This document shows, in pieces, positions 33,180 through 44,207 of a stretch of DNA of 64,000 bases (the first letter of the stretch is position 1; every line of letters starts with the position of its first letter). The notes beneath the pieces were generated by a model. The model made no database searches and had not been told where the DNA came from. It was given only the letters and a program-made list of their open reading frames with translations. The stretch lies in contig SCHM01000007.1 of NCBI GenBank assembly GCA_004123355.1, forward strand, positions 682,001-746,000, in the 5' to 3' direction. Source of the DNA: Amphirosellinia nigrospora. Taxonomy: Eukaryota > Ascomycota > Sordariomycetes > Xylariales > Xylariaceae. A program made the position numbers and the translations under genes.

Positions 33180-35285
33180 GAAACAGAGCTTCCTACTTGG
33201 ACTAGGTTGCTACCAGGTTGACGAATAGGGTCGTCGGCTGGGGCACAACTTCGATAAAAGGTGGGACTTGGCACTTACAACAGACTTGACAAGCAAGCTA
33301 TTGGTCGTTGGCGAAGTGAAAGAACTGCCGGTATAGTGTTGCGCCTGTGGTGGGCTGATCCGCTGGCGTATATGTGCCCAACCTGCCCAAAGTATTCTGT
33401 TTGTGATTGGCTGCTTTGATAACTACGTCGATCAGCAACCCCACGAAGGCCATGGGAACTTCACTAGAGCACTTATCGAATTAGATTAATCTTGCTCCGT
33501 TGACCTCCTTATATGTACAGCATTCAAAGTACAAGTAGGGGTGATATAGCTACAGAGAGTTTTTCGTCTCTTACTAAGAGACACACACATAAGTATGTTG
33601 TGACCGAGGGTCTTAGAAAATCTTAATGTCCGTGCGCGGGCAAATAGAATGTGCCTTGGCGTAAATACTAGCCATCGTAGAATGGATTACCGTTCAATAA
33701 CAACAATAGTGTGACACTCAAACTCTGGACAAGATGCCACCAACCAACCCCTGAAGGTCTCGAAAACAAAGGCCTCCGTGTCTCCTCCAAGAACTCGACG
33801 TCTATCATCACGAATGCCCCGAAAGCCGCAGCATCAAGAACCGGGACCCTCGCAAAACAGTGATGCCGGGTCTAAATATATGGAGACTTTGGAACTTAAC
33901 ATGACAATGATGCTGATAGTAGAGATCAAGAGTTAAATGATGGGGAGCCCATAGACCTTTATGACAACGGAGACGGGATTAAGATGAGGTATGATTATGT
34001 TGAACCTTCCAGTATCGCAGTGCAGCTCATAGGATCACTTGGGCTTTTGCTCGTAGCGCTATGAACGACCTTCCGCGGTGCGATGCAGCTACTGACAGGT
34101 TTAAAGGCCACGTCACCTAACCAGACTACACATCCGTCCCGCCAAAACGCCGAAAGGGAACGGGAGCTATACGTCTTAGTTACCAACCTGTGGCCCGCGC
34201 ATCTGAAAAGCTGAAATTGATATATTATGCTCGAAGATAGTAGGTAAGGGATCCAACGTCATCGAGTATTTCGTTTAAAGCCATCTATTGCTTAGCTCTG
34301 CTAGAGGAATATATAGCTTTTTTGCCCCTGCAGAAATTGGTGAGATGATCGACATTATCAACTAAACAGATCTCCTGAACTAGGTGTTTGTTAGGATGAA
34401 TTTCGAGGCAGTCTCAAATCAGGATAATTAGGTAGGGTAAATATAAGTAGGAGATACCTACCTACAGAACGAAGGCGAAGGCGATGTTGCGACTGCGGTG
34501 GCATATCGGGCTCGGCTTCGAGCCTGCAGCGGGCTCAAAGCGTTTTCGTGAGGATGTCTCGGTGCTGGTGCTAGGACAGGGAGGGAAGCTATCATGGCAC
34601 TGTAAGTAAGACATTAGAAGTTCTAATGCAGAGGTCGTCTTAAATGTGGCTTGCATTAGGCACCCTATTTTCCAATCAGCAAGCCCCATGCGTACAAAAG
34701 ATCAAAAGAAACTTGCAGAAATCGACCTTGTCAGGTCCAATGACTCATTTCGCGGTACATAGTACTTACACCAAAAGCTATCGCCTGGCCCAAGCGCGGC
34801 CTCGTTGTCCAAACCCTTGCCCTCCAGCAAGCCTTGTGGGCCCATAATACCCGACTAGGAACCCCCAACATGGGTAAATTAGTACCTTGTCTGCTAGATT
34901 TACGCTAGTCTAGACAAGGCTTGCCGCGTACATACAATACCTACAGTATGTGCTCTTGAAATTTTGGTTATCACATAAGCTAAGTATTATAATTGCATTG
35001 TGGCGGCAAATATTGACTCGATCCTATAATCAACCAGCTTCTGTCTGACATTGTTTCGTCTTGGTATGTGTTCCTCGATAACTGACCCATGGTCGTGGTG
35101 TATAATAAGATTCAGTCCAACCACATTTTGGCGAGGTCTCTCCATCACTACCCAGCCGTTCCTCAAATCAATTGGAATATTGTACGCAATCTTAGCCTAT
35201 TCTAAATATATTATTTTAAGTAAGCAATGGCTGTCTTGTTTGCGAGGGAATATTACCTAGCTAACCTACTTAGTACCTAGGTAAA
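33180..35285. other. No supported gene
   Basis: Short frames only. The last 300 bases are AT-rich and lead to the ankyrin gene. A TACCTAGGTA word lies 15-25 bases before its ATG. Confidence 0.45.
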
Positions 35286-35293
35286 CCAAAGCC

Positions 35294-36130
35294 ATGGACT
35301 CTCAACAAATTGCTCCACTTTTCACTACCCTGCACATCAACCTTGAAGACCAGAATCTGCTGGAATCGACAAGGGAAGGAGACTTGTTTGCGGTCAAAAC
35401 GATGCTGGATCAAGGGGCCAACGCCGGCGCCAGAGAAGCTGTGTCTGGCATGACGCCATTAATGGTGGCGGCACAATGCGGTCATCATCATATCGTCTGG
35501 GACTTATTACATCGATTCCCATCGCAATACCTGCCTGAGCATTGGCACCAGAACACATATGGAACGAATGAAGACACACGTGTGCGCTTTTTGGAAGACC
35601 TCGCTTTCGCGAGGAGTTCCGAGGGCTGGGCCCCCATTCATTATGCTGCAGATGGTGGTCACCTAAGAGTTGTGCATCATTTGTTCAGCATCGCTCAGGT
35701 GGATCTGGATGATGAGACTGATGAAATTGCCGGCGCTGAGGTGTTAACGCCAATACTTCTTGCGGTCGCCAAAGGCCACCTACGTGTGGCTAACTACATC
35801 GCCAAGGACCGCTCCAGTAGTAGTCTCGCGAATGGGCTTGACTACGCCGTTAAGCATGGTGACATAAGCCTGATGGAGGGATTGGCAGAGACACTAATGA
35901 CTACGATCCAGTACGCCTTTGAACATGGTAATGTGGAGTTCATGAAGGGATTGGTAACGGTGCTACGGAAGACAATTCGGGACGCCTTTGAACACGGCGA
36001 GATTGATCTCATAGAGGTATTATCAGCTGGAATACGGACTGCAGCTCACAAGGCATCTAGGCCTAGCGATGTTGTCGCTATGGAAGCTGTGCTACGGACG
36101 ACGATTCGGTACTTACAGAGGTTATCTTGA
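35294..36130 (+). CDS. Ankyrin-repeat protein, 278 residues
   Basis: An uninterrupted ATG-to-stop frame with a good context (CCAAAGCCATGG). Ankyrin repeats are visible at about residues 22-52 (NLLESTREGDLFAVKTMLDQ), 53-83 (GMTPLMVAAQCGHHHIVWDL), 111-142 (EGWAPIHYAADGGHLRVVHH) and 150-178 (LTPILLAVAKGHLRVANYIA). From 180 on come divergent 30-residue helical repeats sharing AFEHG(N/E) (DYAVKHGDISLMEGL, YAFEHGNVEFMKGL, DAFEHGEIDLIEVL). Ankyrin stacks mediate protein binding. No second domain, signal peptide or membrane span is seen, so the partner is unknown. It is the clearest intact gene in the window, and its survival among broken genes suggests recent arrival or selection. Confidence 0.85.
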   Translation: MDSQQIAPLFTTLHINLEDQNLLESTREGDLFAVKTMLDQGANAGAREAVSGMTPLMVAAQCGHHHIVWDLLHRFPSQYLPEHWHQNTYGTNEDTRVRFLEDLAFARSSEGWAPIHYAADGGHLRVVHHLFSIAQVDLDDETDEIAGAEVLTPILLAVAKGHLRVANYIAKDRSSSSLANGLDYAVKHGDISLMEGLAETLMTTIQYAFEHGNVEFMKGLVTVLRKTIRDAFEHGEIDLIEVLSAGIRTAAHKASRPSDVVAMEAVLRTTIRYLQRLS

Positions 36131-36407
36131 AATCTTGACTGGCATACTACCAAGATGCAATAAATTCGTTTACAAGCATGGCTAAAGACTGATTGTTTTT
36201 CAAAATGTTTTCATAAAATTCTTTCGAATGATTTATCTTGAATAGGCAGGCTTTCTCCACACCGTCAATCCTATGACTCTTTACACCTTATTCTCCCACA
36301 CACACCTCCACTACCCTTCACTACGGACCTCAATCACGATTACCGCCGCTAAGTCTTACTAAGAAAACACGTACAATAGTACATATAAGACGAGTCACAT
36401 ATAAGCT

Positions 36408-37035
36408 GATATCAGCCTACCCTGTTAACCTGATGGTAACCGTGCTTTTTGGGGTAGACATAACCCACAGAGTACTAGCCCACACACTCTAGCTACCTAC
36501 GGGTATTCAAAAACACTGCTTTTTAACGCGTACGTCGTATTTAACGAACATAATAACCTAGTAGCGAAAGCAGCAGCGAAAGCGCGGGTGCGTAGGCGTA
36601 GGCGTAGGTGTTGGCGCGGGTGTGTAGGTGGAATGGTTGACGCGTAGGCTGTTGTGTGTGGTGTTGAGCGCGACTGTGGCTAGGCTAGTGTGGCTAGTGT
36701 GGCTGGCCTAGGTGGCTAGAATAGCTTGGCCCAATAGCCGCACGGGCCATACAGACCACCCAAGTTGCCCCTAACCTAGCCACAGTCGCGCTCAACACCA
36801 CACACAACCCTACGCCTACGCCCGCGCTTTCGCTGCTTTTGCTACTTTTGCTTATAACCAGGTTATTATATTCGTCGAATATTATGTTCGTTAAATACGA
36901 CGTGCGCGTTAAAAGTAATATTTTTAAATAGTACCCGTAAGAGGTAGCTAGAGTAGGTGGGCTAAGTACTCTGTGGGTCATATCTACCTGAAGAGCGCAC
37001 GGTTACCATCAGGTCAACAGGGGTAGGCTGATATC
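36408..37035. mobile_element. Foldback element 1, arms about 290 bp
   Basis: The left arm starts GATATCAGCCTACCCTGTTA and the right arm ends TAGGCTGATATC. Corresponding landmarks run through both arms: ACCTGATGGTAACCGTGC, ACCCACAGAGTACT, CACGTCGTATTTAACGAACA (one change), GCGAAAGCGCGGG, GTGTTGAGCGCGACTGTGGC. The arms are about 85-90% identical by eye and separated by a short spacer near 36720. No transposase is encoded. Structure fits a foldback or long-TIR MITE. Confidence 0.85.
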
Positions 37036-37332
37036 ATACTCTGATAGTCCCTCTTCCTTGTCCTCTACCACTCATTATATAAGTAGTAGCGAATTGTTAG
37101 AGTCAGCCCAACACCTTAGTAGATTATATACTTATAGAAAATAGGAAGAGATGAGGGCGACTGATGTATGTACAAGTAAGGAACTGAGAGTGCTAAATGT
37201 GCTTAGCTGTCGTGAATATGCTGGGGGCCTAGCGTAGCCTACTTAGTACCCGATCTTCCAACCGTATGTACGCTTCGCGCCGACCCCCATTCCGGAAAGA
37301 TAGCCCACATGCTCCGGCCACCCAAGGGGCCT

Positions 37333-38152
37333 ACCGGCCACCCTCTAACCCACTTGGGTTAGAGGAGACCAGGCCCCCCTACACCCCTGGTTAGTATAGC
37401 GGCCGGGGGTCTACGGGACGTACCAGCTTGTACCTACCCAAAATCACTGGCTTTGGGTGTAAACAACGCGTATGTTGTAGTATTCGACGTATATTCCGCG
37501 TACGCTGCGTTTACGACCTAGTTGCAGTAGGTCTATATATATTCGTAAGCATAGGTATGTAGGTGCGTAGGCGCGGGCGAAGGCGAGGGCGTAGGTCGCG
37601 CGCGCGCGTATTGGTGTTGAGCGCAGCTGTGGCTGGGCTGGTGTGGCTGGTGTGGCTCGTACGGCGAGATAAAGGGGGTGGCCCGTGCAGCTCAGCATAA
37701 AGCCACACGGCCCTCCCTTTTGCTTAGCCACAGCAGCCACACGGGCCACACCAGCCTAGCCACAGCCGCGCTCAACACCAACAATCCACACTCGCGACCA
37801 CTTACCTCCAACCATCCACCTACACACACACACACACGCGCGCGCGCGACCTACGCCCGCGCCTTCGCCCGCGCCTACGCACCTACGTACCTACGCACCT
37901 TCGCACTTTGTACTCAAGGGCTTACGCCTTTAAGCGTATCATTAAGCCTACATTTTTAATAACTGGGTTGCTGCGTTCGTTGAATACTACGTACGCGTAA
38001 TTCCACCAGCACTTGCAGCGCCCAAATACAAGTAAGTACTTGCGTAGACTCTGGCGACCTACTAACCTGGGGGGCAGGGGGTGGCCAGGGGGGGTGGTCA
38101 CCTTCTAGCCCACTCGGGACCAGTGTCCCGAGTGGGTTAGAGGGTGGCCGGT
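37333..38152. mobile_element. Foldback element 2, 21-bp perfect terminal repeats
   Basis: 37333-37353 (ACCGGCCACCCTCTAACCCA, then C) is perfectly inverted at 38132-38152. The interior shares the GGTGTTGAGCGC...CTGTGGCT core, again in inverted orientation (about 37615 and 37760), with element 1. It also has a (CA)n(CG)n run at 37821-37848. A 12-bp stem (CCCACTCGGGAC/GTCCCGAGTGGG) lies at 38109-38136. Confidence 0.8.
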
Positions 38153-38184
38153 CTCTATGAGTGTATACTACGACTCGATCAGCG

Positions 38185-38431
38185 CAGTAGCCAGGTCAAA
38201 CATAAACCACCTAGTGCGCACCTTTAAGTCCTTACATTACGTAGCAACAAACAACACAAATCAACCAAATAAAATTTAGAAAAATATATTCTTACAATTC
38301 TAGCCTTTAGATATACCTAGGTTTGAAATATTTCATTATGAGAAGCATTACTGGTGGTGTTATGATGCGTTGAAGTACGTGGCTTGGGCTATTATCTAGG
38401 GGTGTGAAATTTATGTTTGACCTGGCTACTG
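38185..38431. mobile_element. Foldback element 3, 22-bp inverted repeats
   Basis: CAGTAGCCAGGTCAAACATA (38185-38206, ending AA) is perfectly inverted at 38410-38431. The 247-bp unit has no coding potential and sits 32 bases from element 2. Confidence 0.75.
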
Positions 38432-38439
38432 CAGCGTCA

Positions 38440-39510
38440 ATTAGTGTACTGATGTAAGCTGCAGATCTAGTACTAGGTACCTAATGGTGTCAGATTCAGT
38501 GATGTGTGTGTATTGATCTATCTGTGTATCGCTGCCAAGCTCAATTGAGGCATTTCTAGTACAAGGTACCTAAAGGGAGCACTAGCCACTAGTTAAGCCC
38601 CGGCGCACTGCCACATATATTAAGTAAGCAACCTGGTGATCTATCTAGTGATGTAGCTAGATCACCAGTTGGTGCGTAATCCAACAAATGGTGTTGTATT
38701 ATGGACAAAGGGTTGCGGTGCCCTGTGTCCGGTGGCTATGTATTTATACACATAATTACAGTGGGGCAAGTCATAGTACAAAGACCAACTGCTCTTCCCA
38801 TTCACTGTGGCGCCCATTACTTGGGTGCCACACTAGGTAGTAGGTAGGTGCCACAATAATACTGTACAGTACATGAACGGCTTTAACTGCTAGGTACGTC
38901 ACTCTTCACTAAATAATTACCGAATTGGGTAGGCGAGCAGGTGTTTACGGCTTAGTTGCATAACCTTTATGGTTCCTCAAGAATTTAACCTCGAGGTACC
39001 TAAAACAAACGTCTATCGGCGCCATGTGCACGCTCCTAAAGCTCGAGGCGATAATAATTTGAAAACTAGGGAGCATGCGAGAGGCTTAAAGCATTAGCTA
39101 GGTCGCCTGAGTGAGCTATGCTGGGTTCGACCAATTATAGGGTCAGCATTCAATATAAGCTGTCAAAATCGGATCGCGTAATCAACGATGATTGACTGTT
39201 CCAAGTATTCCACTAGGTAGTGGCTGAGAGGGTGCATGTTTCATTTCCAGAAATGTAAAATAGCATGATATCGCGACGGTAGATTGTCGCCCGGGCGATT
39301 GGGTAATCCGTGATGCATAAACAACCTCCGCCAGAATAGCATCCAGGGAACCACGACAGGTCCGGTAGACACAAGAGGGAATTGAGTAGGTATTTGCGCA
39401 AACCCTTAACGCCGTCCAATGCACTCATTATACGTAACAATCTATGATTCTCGTTTTTTCTTAATCGTATAGTCAACCCCTCACTTTTTCTGCGGCCCTT
39501 CGCCCTGGGA
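38440..39510. other. No supported gene
   Basis: Contains a short hairpin (CTGGTGATCT ... AGATCACCAG, 38632-38670) and several TACCTAGGTA-like words near 38475, 38565, 38835 and 38990. Minus-strand frames at 39182-39476 are unrecognised. Confidence 0.45.
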
Positions 39511-39515
39511 CTAAA

Positions 39516-40395
39516 CTACTTCTTTGCTTGTTGCTGCTGCTGCTGCTGCTGCGCCGCCTCCTGGGCGCGATACTTCTCGTTCTCGACCTCGCGCCAGTCC
39601 CTCGGTTCGGGCTCGCTACCGTCGGTGACGCGGCCGGAGCCGGAGAAGGCGGGCCGGCCGGCGTAGAGCTGGTCCCCCTCGCCCGAGTTATCCGACGTCT
39701 CGGGGGTCTTGAAGGTGATGGGCTGGTTCCCGCGGAACCGCTTGCGCATGTCGATCATGCCGCGCCGGCACAGCCTTCAGAAAGGTCCACAGGTTGTCAG
39801 GGGAGGCGATGCGCGTGGCGCGCAGGCGTTCTCGGGCATACAACAACTCGCGGTTCCCGGCATGCAGGAGGTCGGTGATGGCGGTGGCGAGCTGCGCCTC
39901 CAAGGTAGCCTTTAAGATAGGGCGTAAGATGGGCTTGATCAGCCAACCCAGCCAAGCGAACTTGCTCTTGCGCAGCTTGTAGTTTAGTTTGTGGACGCGA
40001 ACGCGGACGCCACGCAGCGTGAGGATCTGCTCTAGCCTCTCGCGGCAGATCTCTACTTCGAGGTGGACGTGAATACTGCGCTCGTCGAGCGCAAAGCTGC
40101 CGATACCTTCGTCCGCGAGTCGGAAGAGCCTGCTGTGTGCGCGCAGCCAAAAGCCCACCTCGTCGGCCCGCGCCGAGAGCCTGTCAATCTTGATCGGCGT
40201 TAGGCGCTTGCTACTCGTATTCGTTCGGAAGCGCGCCTTGCGGATTTCAAAGTCGTTGTACGTCTCGATCTTAAGCCGGTAGGGACGGAAGCAGGTGCGA
40301 TTCACAGTCTTGCCTGGTTCGATGATGAGGTTCTCCAGGAGCAGGTCGATGGCTGGTGTGCTGACCTCCAGGCGAAGAATTGGGACGTATTGAAT
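39516..40395 (-). pseudogene. HAM1-like (DUF4449) protein, 3' fragment
   Basis: GC-rich coding sequence for the C-terminal part of a fungal HAM1-like protein with a BPI/lipid-binding-type domain, a family normally many hundred residues long. It reads from about 40395: VPILRLEVSTPAIDLLLENL, ETYNDFEIRKARFRT, ADEVGFWLRAHSRLFRLADE, GIGSFALDERSIHVHLEVEI, LTLRGVRVRVHKLNYKLRKS, KFAWLGWLIKPILRPILKAT and ARERLRATRIASPDNLWTFL. Near 39775 the frame changes, probably with loss of a segment. It then continues GMIDMRKRFRGNQPITFKTP to a polyglutamine tail (39536-39559) and stop. The 5' two-thirds of the gene is absent and the breakpoint near 40395 leads into AT-rich sequence. It is probably a translocated or duplicated fragment. 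Confidence 0.8.
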
Positions 40396-40429
40396 CGCGG
40401 CGATGACAAGAAGGATGAATACATTCAAA

Positions 40430-43400
40430 GAGTCCTAGGTAAGCTCTAAGTTGGTAACATAGTGCCAAATATACGCGTGGTAGTCGTCAGGGGCAGTACG
40501 TTTCGTACGATAGGATGTGCCAATTGATTTTCGTACGGCGGGGCAGTGCAGGTCAGGTGACCAGCCCATAAACATTCATTTCTATCTGCCTACAGTCATT
40601 TCGTATGATAGTTATCCAGTCACAGATTAAATATAATTATTCCAAGTTGTTTATAGCGTTTTGCTTCGTGTCTTTATTTCTATACGTATAGAGTCCATTT
40701 AGCAACTACAATAAATAAACAATATATGTTTACCATGTGTGTAAGCTGTGGTTGCTGCTTATGTTGATGCGGTCTTTCTGAACGGCCTACCTCTAGCACG
40801 CTCTGTTGTTTCGCCTTAATTCATTCGTGATAGCCTCTTTTTCGCGCAACTACGTCAACAACACGATGCATGCCTGGGCACCACAAGCTACTTATCGCGG
40901 TCGCGACTATCTTTAGGTTATCTACCCGCCTAATCGTTAGCATCAATTCACCCTGGAGCGGTACTGTCGCTTTACAGTTGGATTACGACTTCGAGCCAAA
41001 GGGCAAGGTCAAGAAGTCGGATGCGCCTATGATTGTAGCCACCACTAGATGCAACACGACGCTTGCAACGTCCCGGGGAGGTCCTTTGTAAGTGCTGGTT
41101 GGTACCTCCTTCGTTAATTATCCACTCCTATTTGGAGCCCCTGAGGTGAAGCGGAAAACTTTATGCAGAACAAAACCGTAAGCTTTATCATCGTCATCAT
41201 CATCATCAATAAGGTTTATCGCGGGCTGCGATATACGTCGCTATCTTCAAACCTAGTTATAACCATGAGCTTTATATCCCAGGTGAGAGAGTTATCGTAA
41301 AATGTACCAACCTTAGTATATATTTCTCATAATAACATCATAATCGCCCACATAAACAATCAGTACGTTAGTACAATAACGTTAGTCGAACTATTATTCA
41401 CCTATTATAGCCTAGATACTCTGTTCCCGTTACCTAGCTGAGAACATCGTCGAAGATTCACATCAATCTACCAACATCCAATGCAACGCACTGGACCTTT
41501 ACCTCCGTCGACGAGAGCCTAACCCTGCCGACCGCCAGGAACAGGGATCAGACCAAACAAAGAGACTCTCCGTACCTATGTAGTCATATAGTCACATGAA
41601 GCCCACGGAGATGGCTTCACTGGCTCTCCGTGTATCAACAAATGTCTACGCCGTACCTGTACCAGGGTCATTCAGACTCACGCCAACTTCAACGACGTAG
41701 CATCTGCTGAGCCTTCGAAATGACAGATCTATCCTAAGATCTTAACCACCGAGGACCTCAACCTAAACTAGGAAACTCCGGCAGATCTGGGTCCCCAACC
41801 CCGACAAATCTTACCGAAACCTCATAAGTCAGTTCAAACGTTCGAGGAAAAAAAGCACCTCAGAGACTTAAGGACAGCATCTCTCACGAGTCATTCGGAA
41901 CCGTGTTATACCTGCCTTCAATGATTGAATAGACTTAACTTTATTCAATACGTTATCATATATATTATTACATCCGGTTCTGGAAACATTGGCCCGATAC
42001 AGGTTCGTATCGAAGGCCAGAGAAGATTGCACATTGTAGGAGTTGCTTTTTCGGGGTCCGAAGATGAACCATTATACCAGGAAGCAAGGGAACAGGCAGA
42101 AGAGGTTATATATGAACTCCCCGCGGAAGATGCCGCTATACTTGTCACGCCAGTACAACGGCCGATTTTGCAGCGGCCCCAGACTTCTTGGAGAGCAGTT
42201 CAATGGACGGCAGATAACGCAGACGAGCTGCTGTCATCGTATAAGAAGAAGACCCCAGTATTTGAGGTTCCAGGATACGACGGGAACCGAGAACCGTCAA
42301 GCTAAGACCGTTAAAATCAACGATGTAAGTTTGTTTCATCTCTATTTACTTACCCCTTACTGGCCAACGCTTTTTTCTTCTTATATGACCTTAGATTGTC
42401 GTTAATAGAGAACATAGGCATTACACTCCCTTGGACGCCAAGGCAGGCCTATCTACGGGTTTGACGACATCAAGCCCGGCGCCGGCCCGGGTAAGATCGC
42501 AGTATAAAGCTTGTCTCACATACCATGACTTGTATATTCCATACCCTCCGTTGATTAAAGATTATTAATCGCTGTTTAATTTACGGATATGACGACTTCG
42601 GCACCGGCCAGTCGAATACAGCGACGAATCGGTTTTTAAGAGCCGCTATTCCAATTTGAACCCCAGACACAGACTGGAATATTACGAAAATACCGTACCA
42701 ATCTACGCCCCCTAACCCAGCCCTAGCCCTGTAGGGGGATTGTATGCCAAAAACAAAACTGCGCCTTGCTCCCCCAAGGCGCCCCAAAGAACGCACAAAG
42801 CACGGTAGTCCTAAACAGGAGTGGATACGGAGTTATGATATAGCACGCCATTGAGGCTAGAACAGCTCGATACGTCTGATGCCCTTTCGGAGGTTGGGTC
42901 TAGTTGCAGATGTAAATAGTTACCGCTATGACGTTAAACACTATCAATCAATCAATCGATCAATCAGTAAGGTAGCTACTGTGTACATTACATATATGCA
43001 ACCTGCCCCTCTAAAAAAGGAAAAAATGCTGCGTCCCGTAGCTGGTTATTCACAGTAATCTATCTATTCTTCCGAACCTGAGCTTCGCCTCTGCTTGTCT
43101 TTTCACCCGTGAAATCGACAATCAAGGGCGAATCTGCTCCCAATTGTTACCGGGTGGATCGAGGCACACGCGCGGGCGCGAGCCTTCGATATCCTAGAGG
43201 CTCAAGGCTACGTGGGCATACGAGACGTCTGTGGGCTGTGCAGGTCAAGCTCTCCCCAGGCTGGGGCCGCGCGCGCCTAGACGATCTTACGCGGCGCGAG
43301 GCACTCGGCGAGGACTCGGGGGTGGGCATCCTGACCCTGGAGGAGTACGGCCGGTGGTTTTCCGCGTGGGTAAGGTAGGAGACCGCTCAACGCGTGCAAC

Positions 43401-43670
43401 GCCAGCAGATCTATGTTACCCTAGGGGGTAGATCACACGGATCCCAGAGTGGCCGCCACGAGTGCTCGTGGAAATGGGAGGCACGCACCCATGGCCCCTG
43501 CCACGTGCCGCAAGCTCCGCTACGCCTTATTTGGCGAGCCGCATAGAGGTAGGGAATAGCCCTGTGCCGCGGAAGATATCGCGATACGCTAGAGGTACGA
43601 GGGAGATCGGTGGAGGGGTGTGATGGATCATCCATGTGAGGTGTGTGTGTATTGAGTTGTAGAAGTAATG
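40430..43670. other. No recognised gene
   Basis: Several protein-like frames have no domain I can name: 40870-41091 (+), 41925-42305 (+, 126 codons, ending PVFEVPGYDGNREPSS) and a GC-rich one at 43109-43378 (+). An (ATCA)n run lies near 42945-42967. The GC-rich patch 43100-43600 between AT-rich flanks may be another displaced gene fragment. Confidence 0.35.
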
Positions 43671-43676
43671 GAGGAC

Positions 43677-44180
43677 CTAACTAATGTACAGGGTACAGGG
43701 GTATTTATATGCGCACGCCTGTATGTAGGTCAGGTATCCCTCCTGAATTCGGTCCTTGAATTTGGGGTCCATCTGTATCAACGACGCCGTGTCAGACGTA
43801 GGATCTCCCAAAAAGATATTCAAATCGTGAGCTTTAGGTTCGGGTGGCAACCTCATTGGTGGCAGCTTAGGAGTTCCCTCTATCTGTTGCAGGACATAAT
43901 GCATTGGCCAATGTTCCTCCCGGTCATCGGGGAGTTCCTCGAGACCGCCTAGATCCTCTAGTCTAGGATCCGAAGTGTGTTAGGAAATCGCTCGGGGTAG
44001 GCGGCTCAGGGCGTCTGGCACAATGTGGTATCGCCCAGGTTTATGCAGAACCCTGACCTCGAACTGGCTGATATACTCCAATCCGCGAATGAGTTTCTTG
44101 TTCTCGTTGCTGGCTGCCGTTGAGTTGATGTCTGTCCTCTTCTGCAGCCCAAGTATGCCTTTACAGTCTGGAAAGACGAT
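43677..44180 (-). pseudogene. Gypsy 2 RNase-H end and connector
   Basis: Reads LIRGLEYISQFEVRVLHKPG, then YHIVPDALSRLPRAIS-stop, the usual end of gypsy RNase H (H.K.....ADALSR). After the stop, ELPDDREEHWPMHYVLQQIE and EPKAHDLNIFLGDPTSDTAS continue as connector sequence that should precede an integrase. It stops at 43677 with no integrase. Confidence 0.65.
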
Positions 44181-44207
44181 TGGTGGAGAAACCTTCGTTG
44201 CGTTCAG

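Noticed and set aside
37441-37960. Frames of ~100 codons over the second foldback element
   Set aside because: They read through inverted repeats and (CA)n(CG)n runs; no protein character.
43109-43378. GC-rich 89-codon frame as a gene
   Set aside because: Reads plausibly in two frames but no family recognised and no intron or start support.
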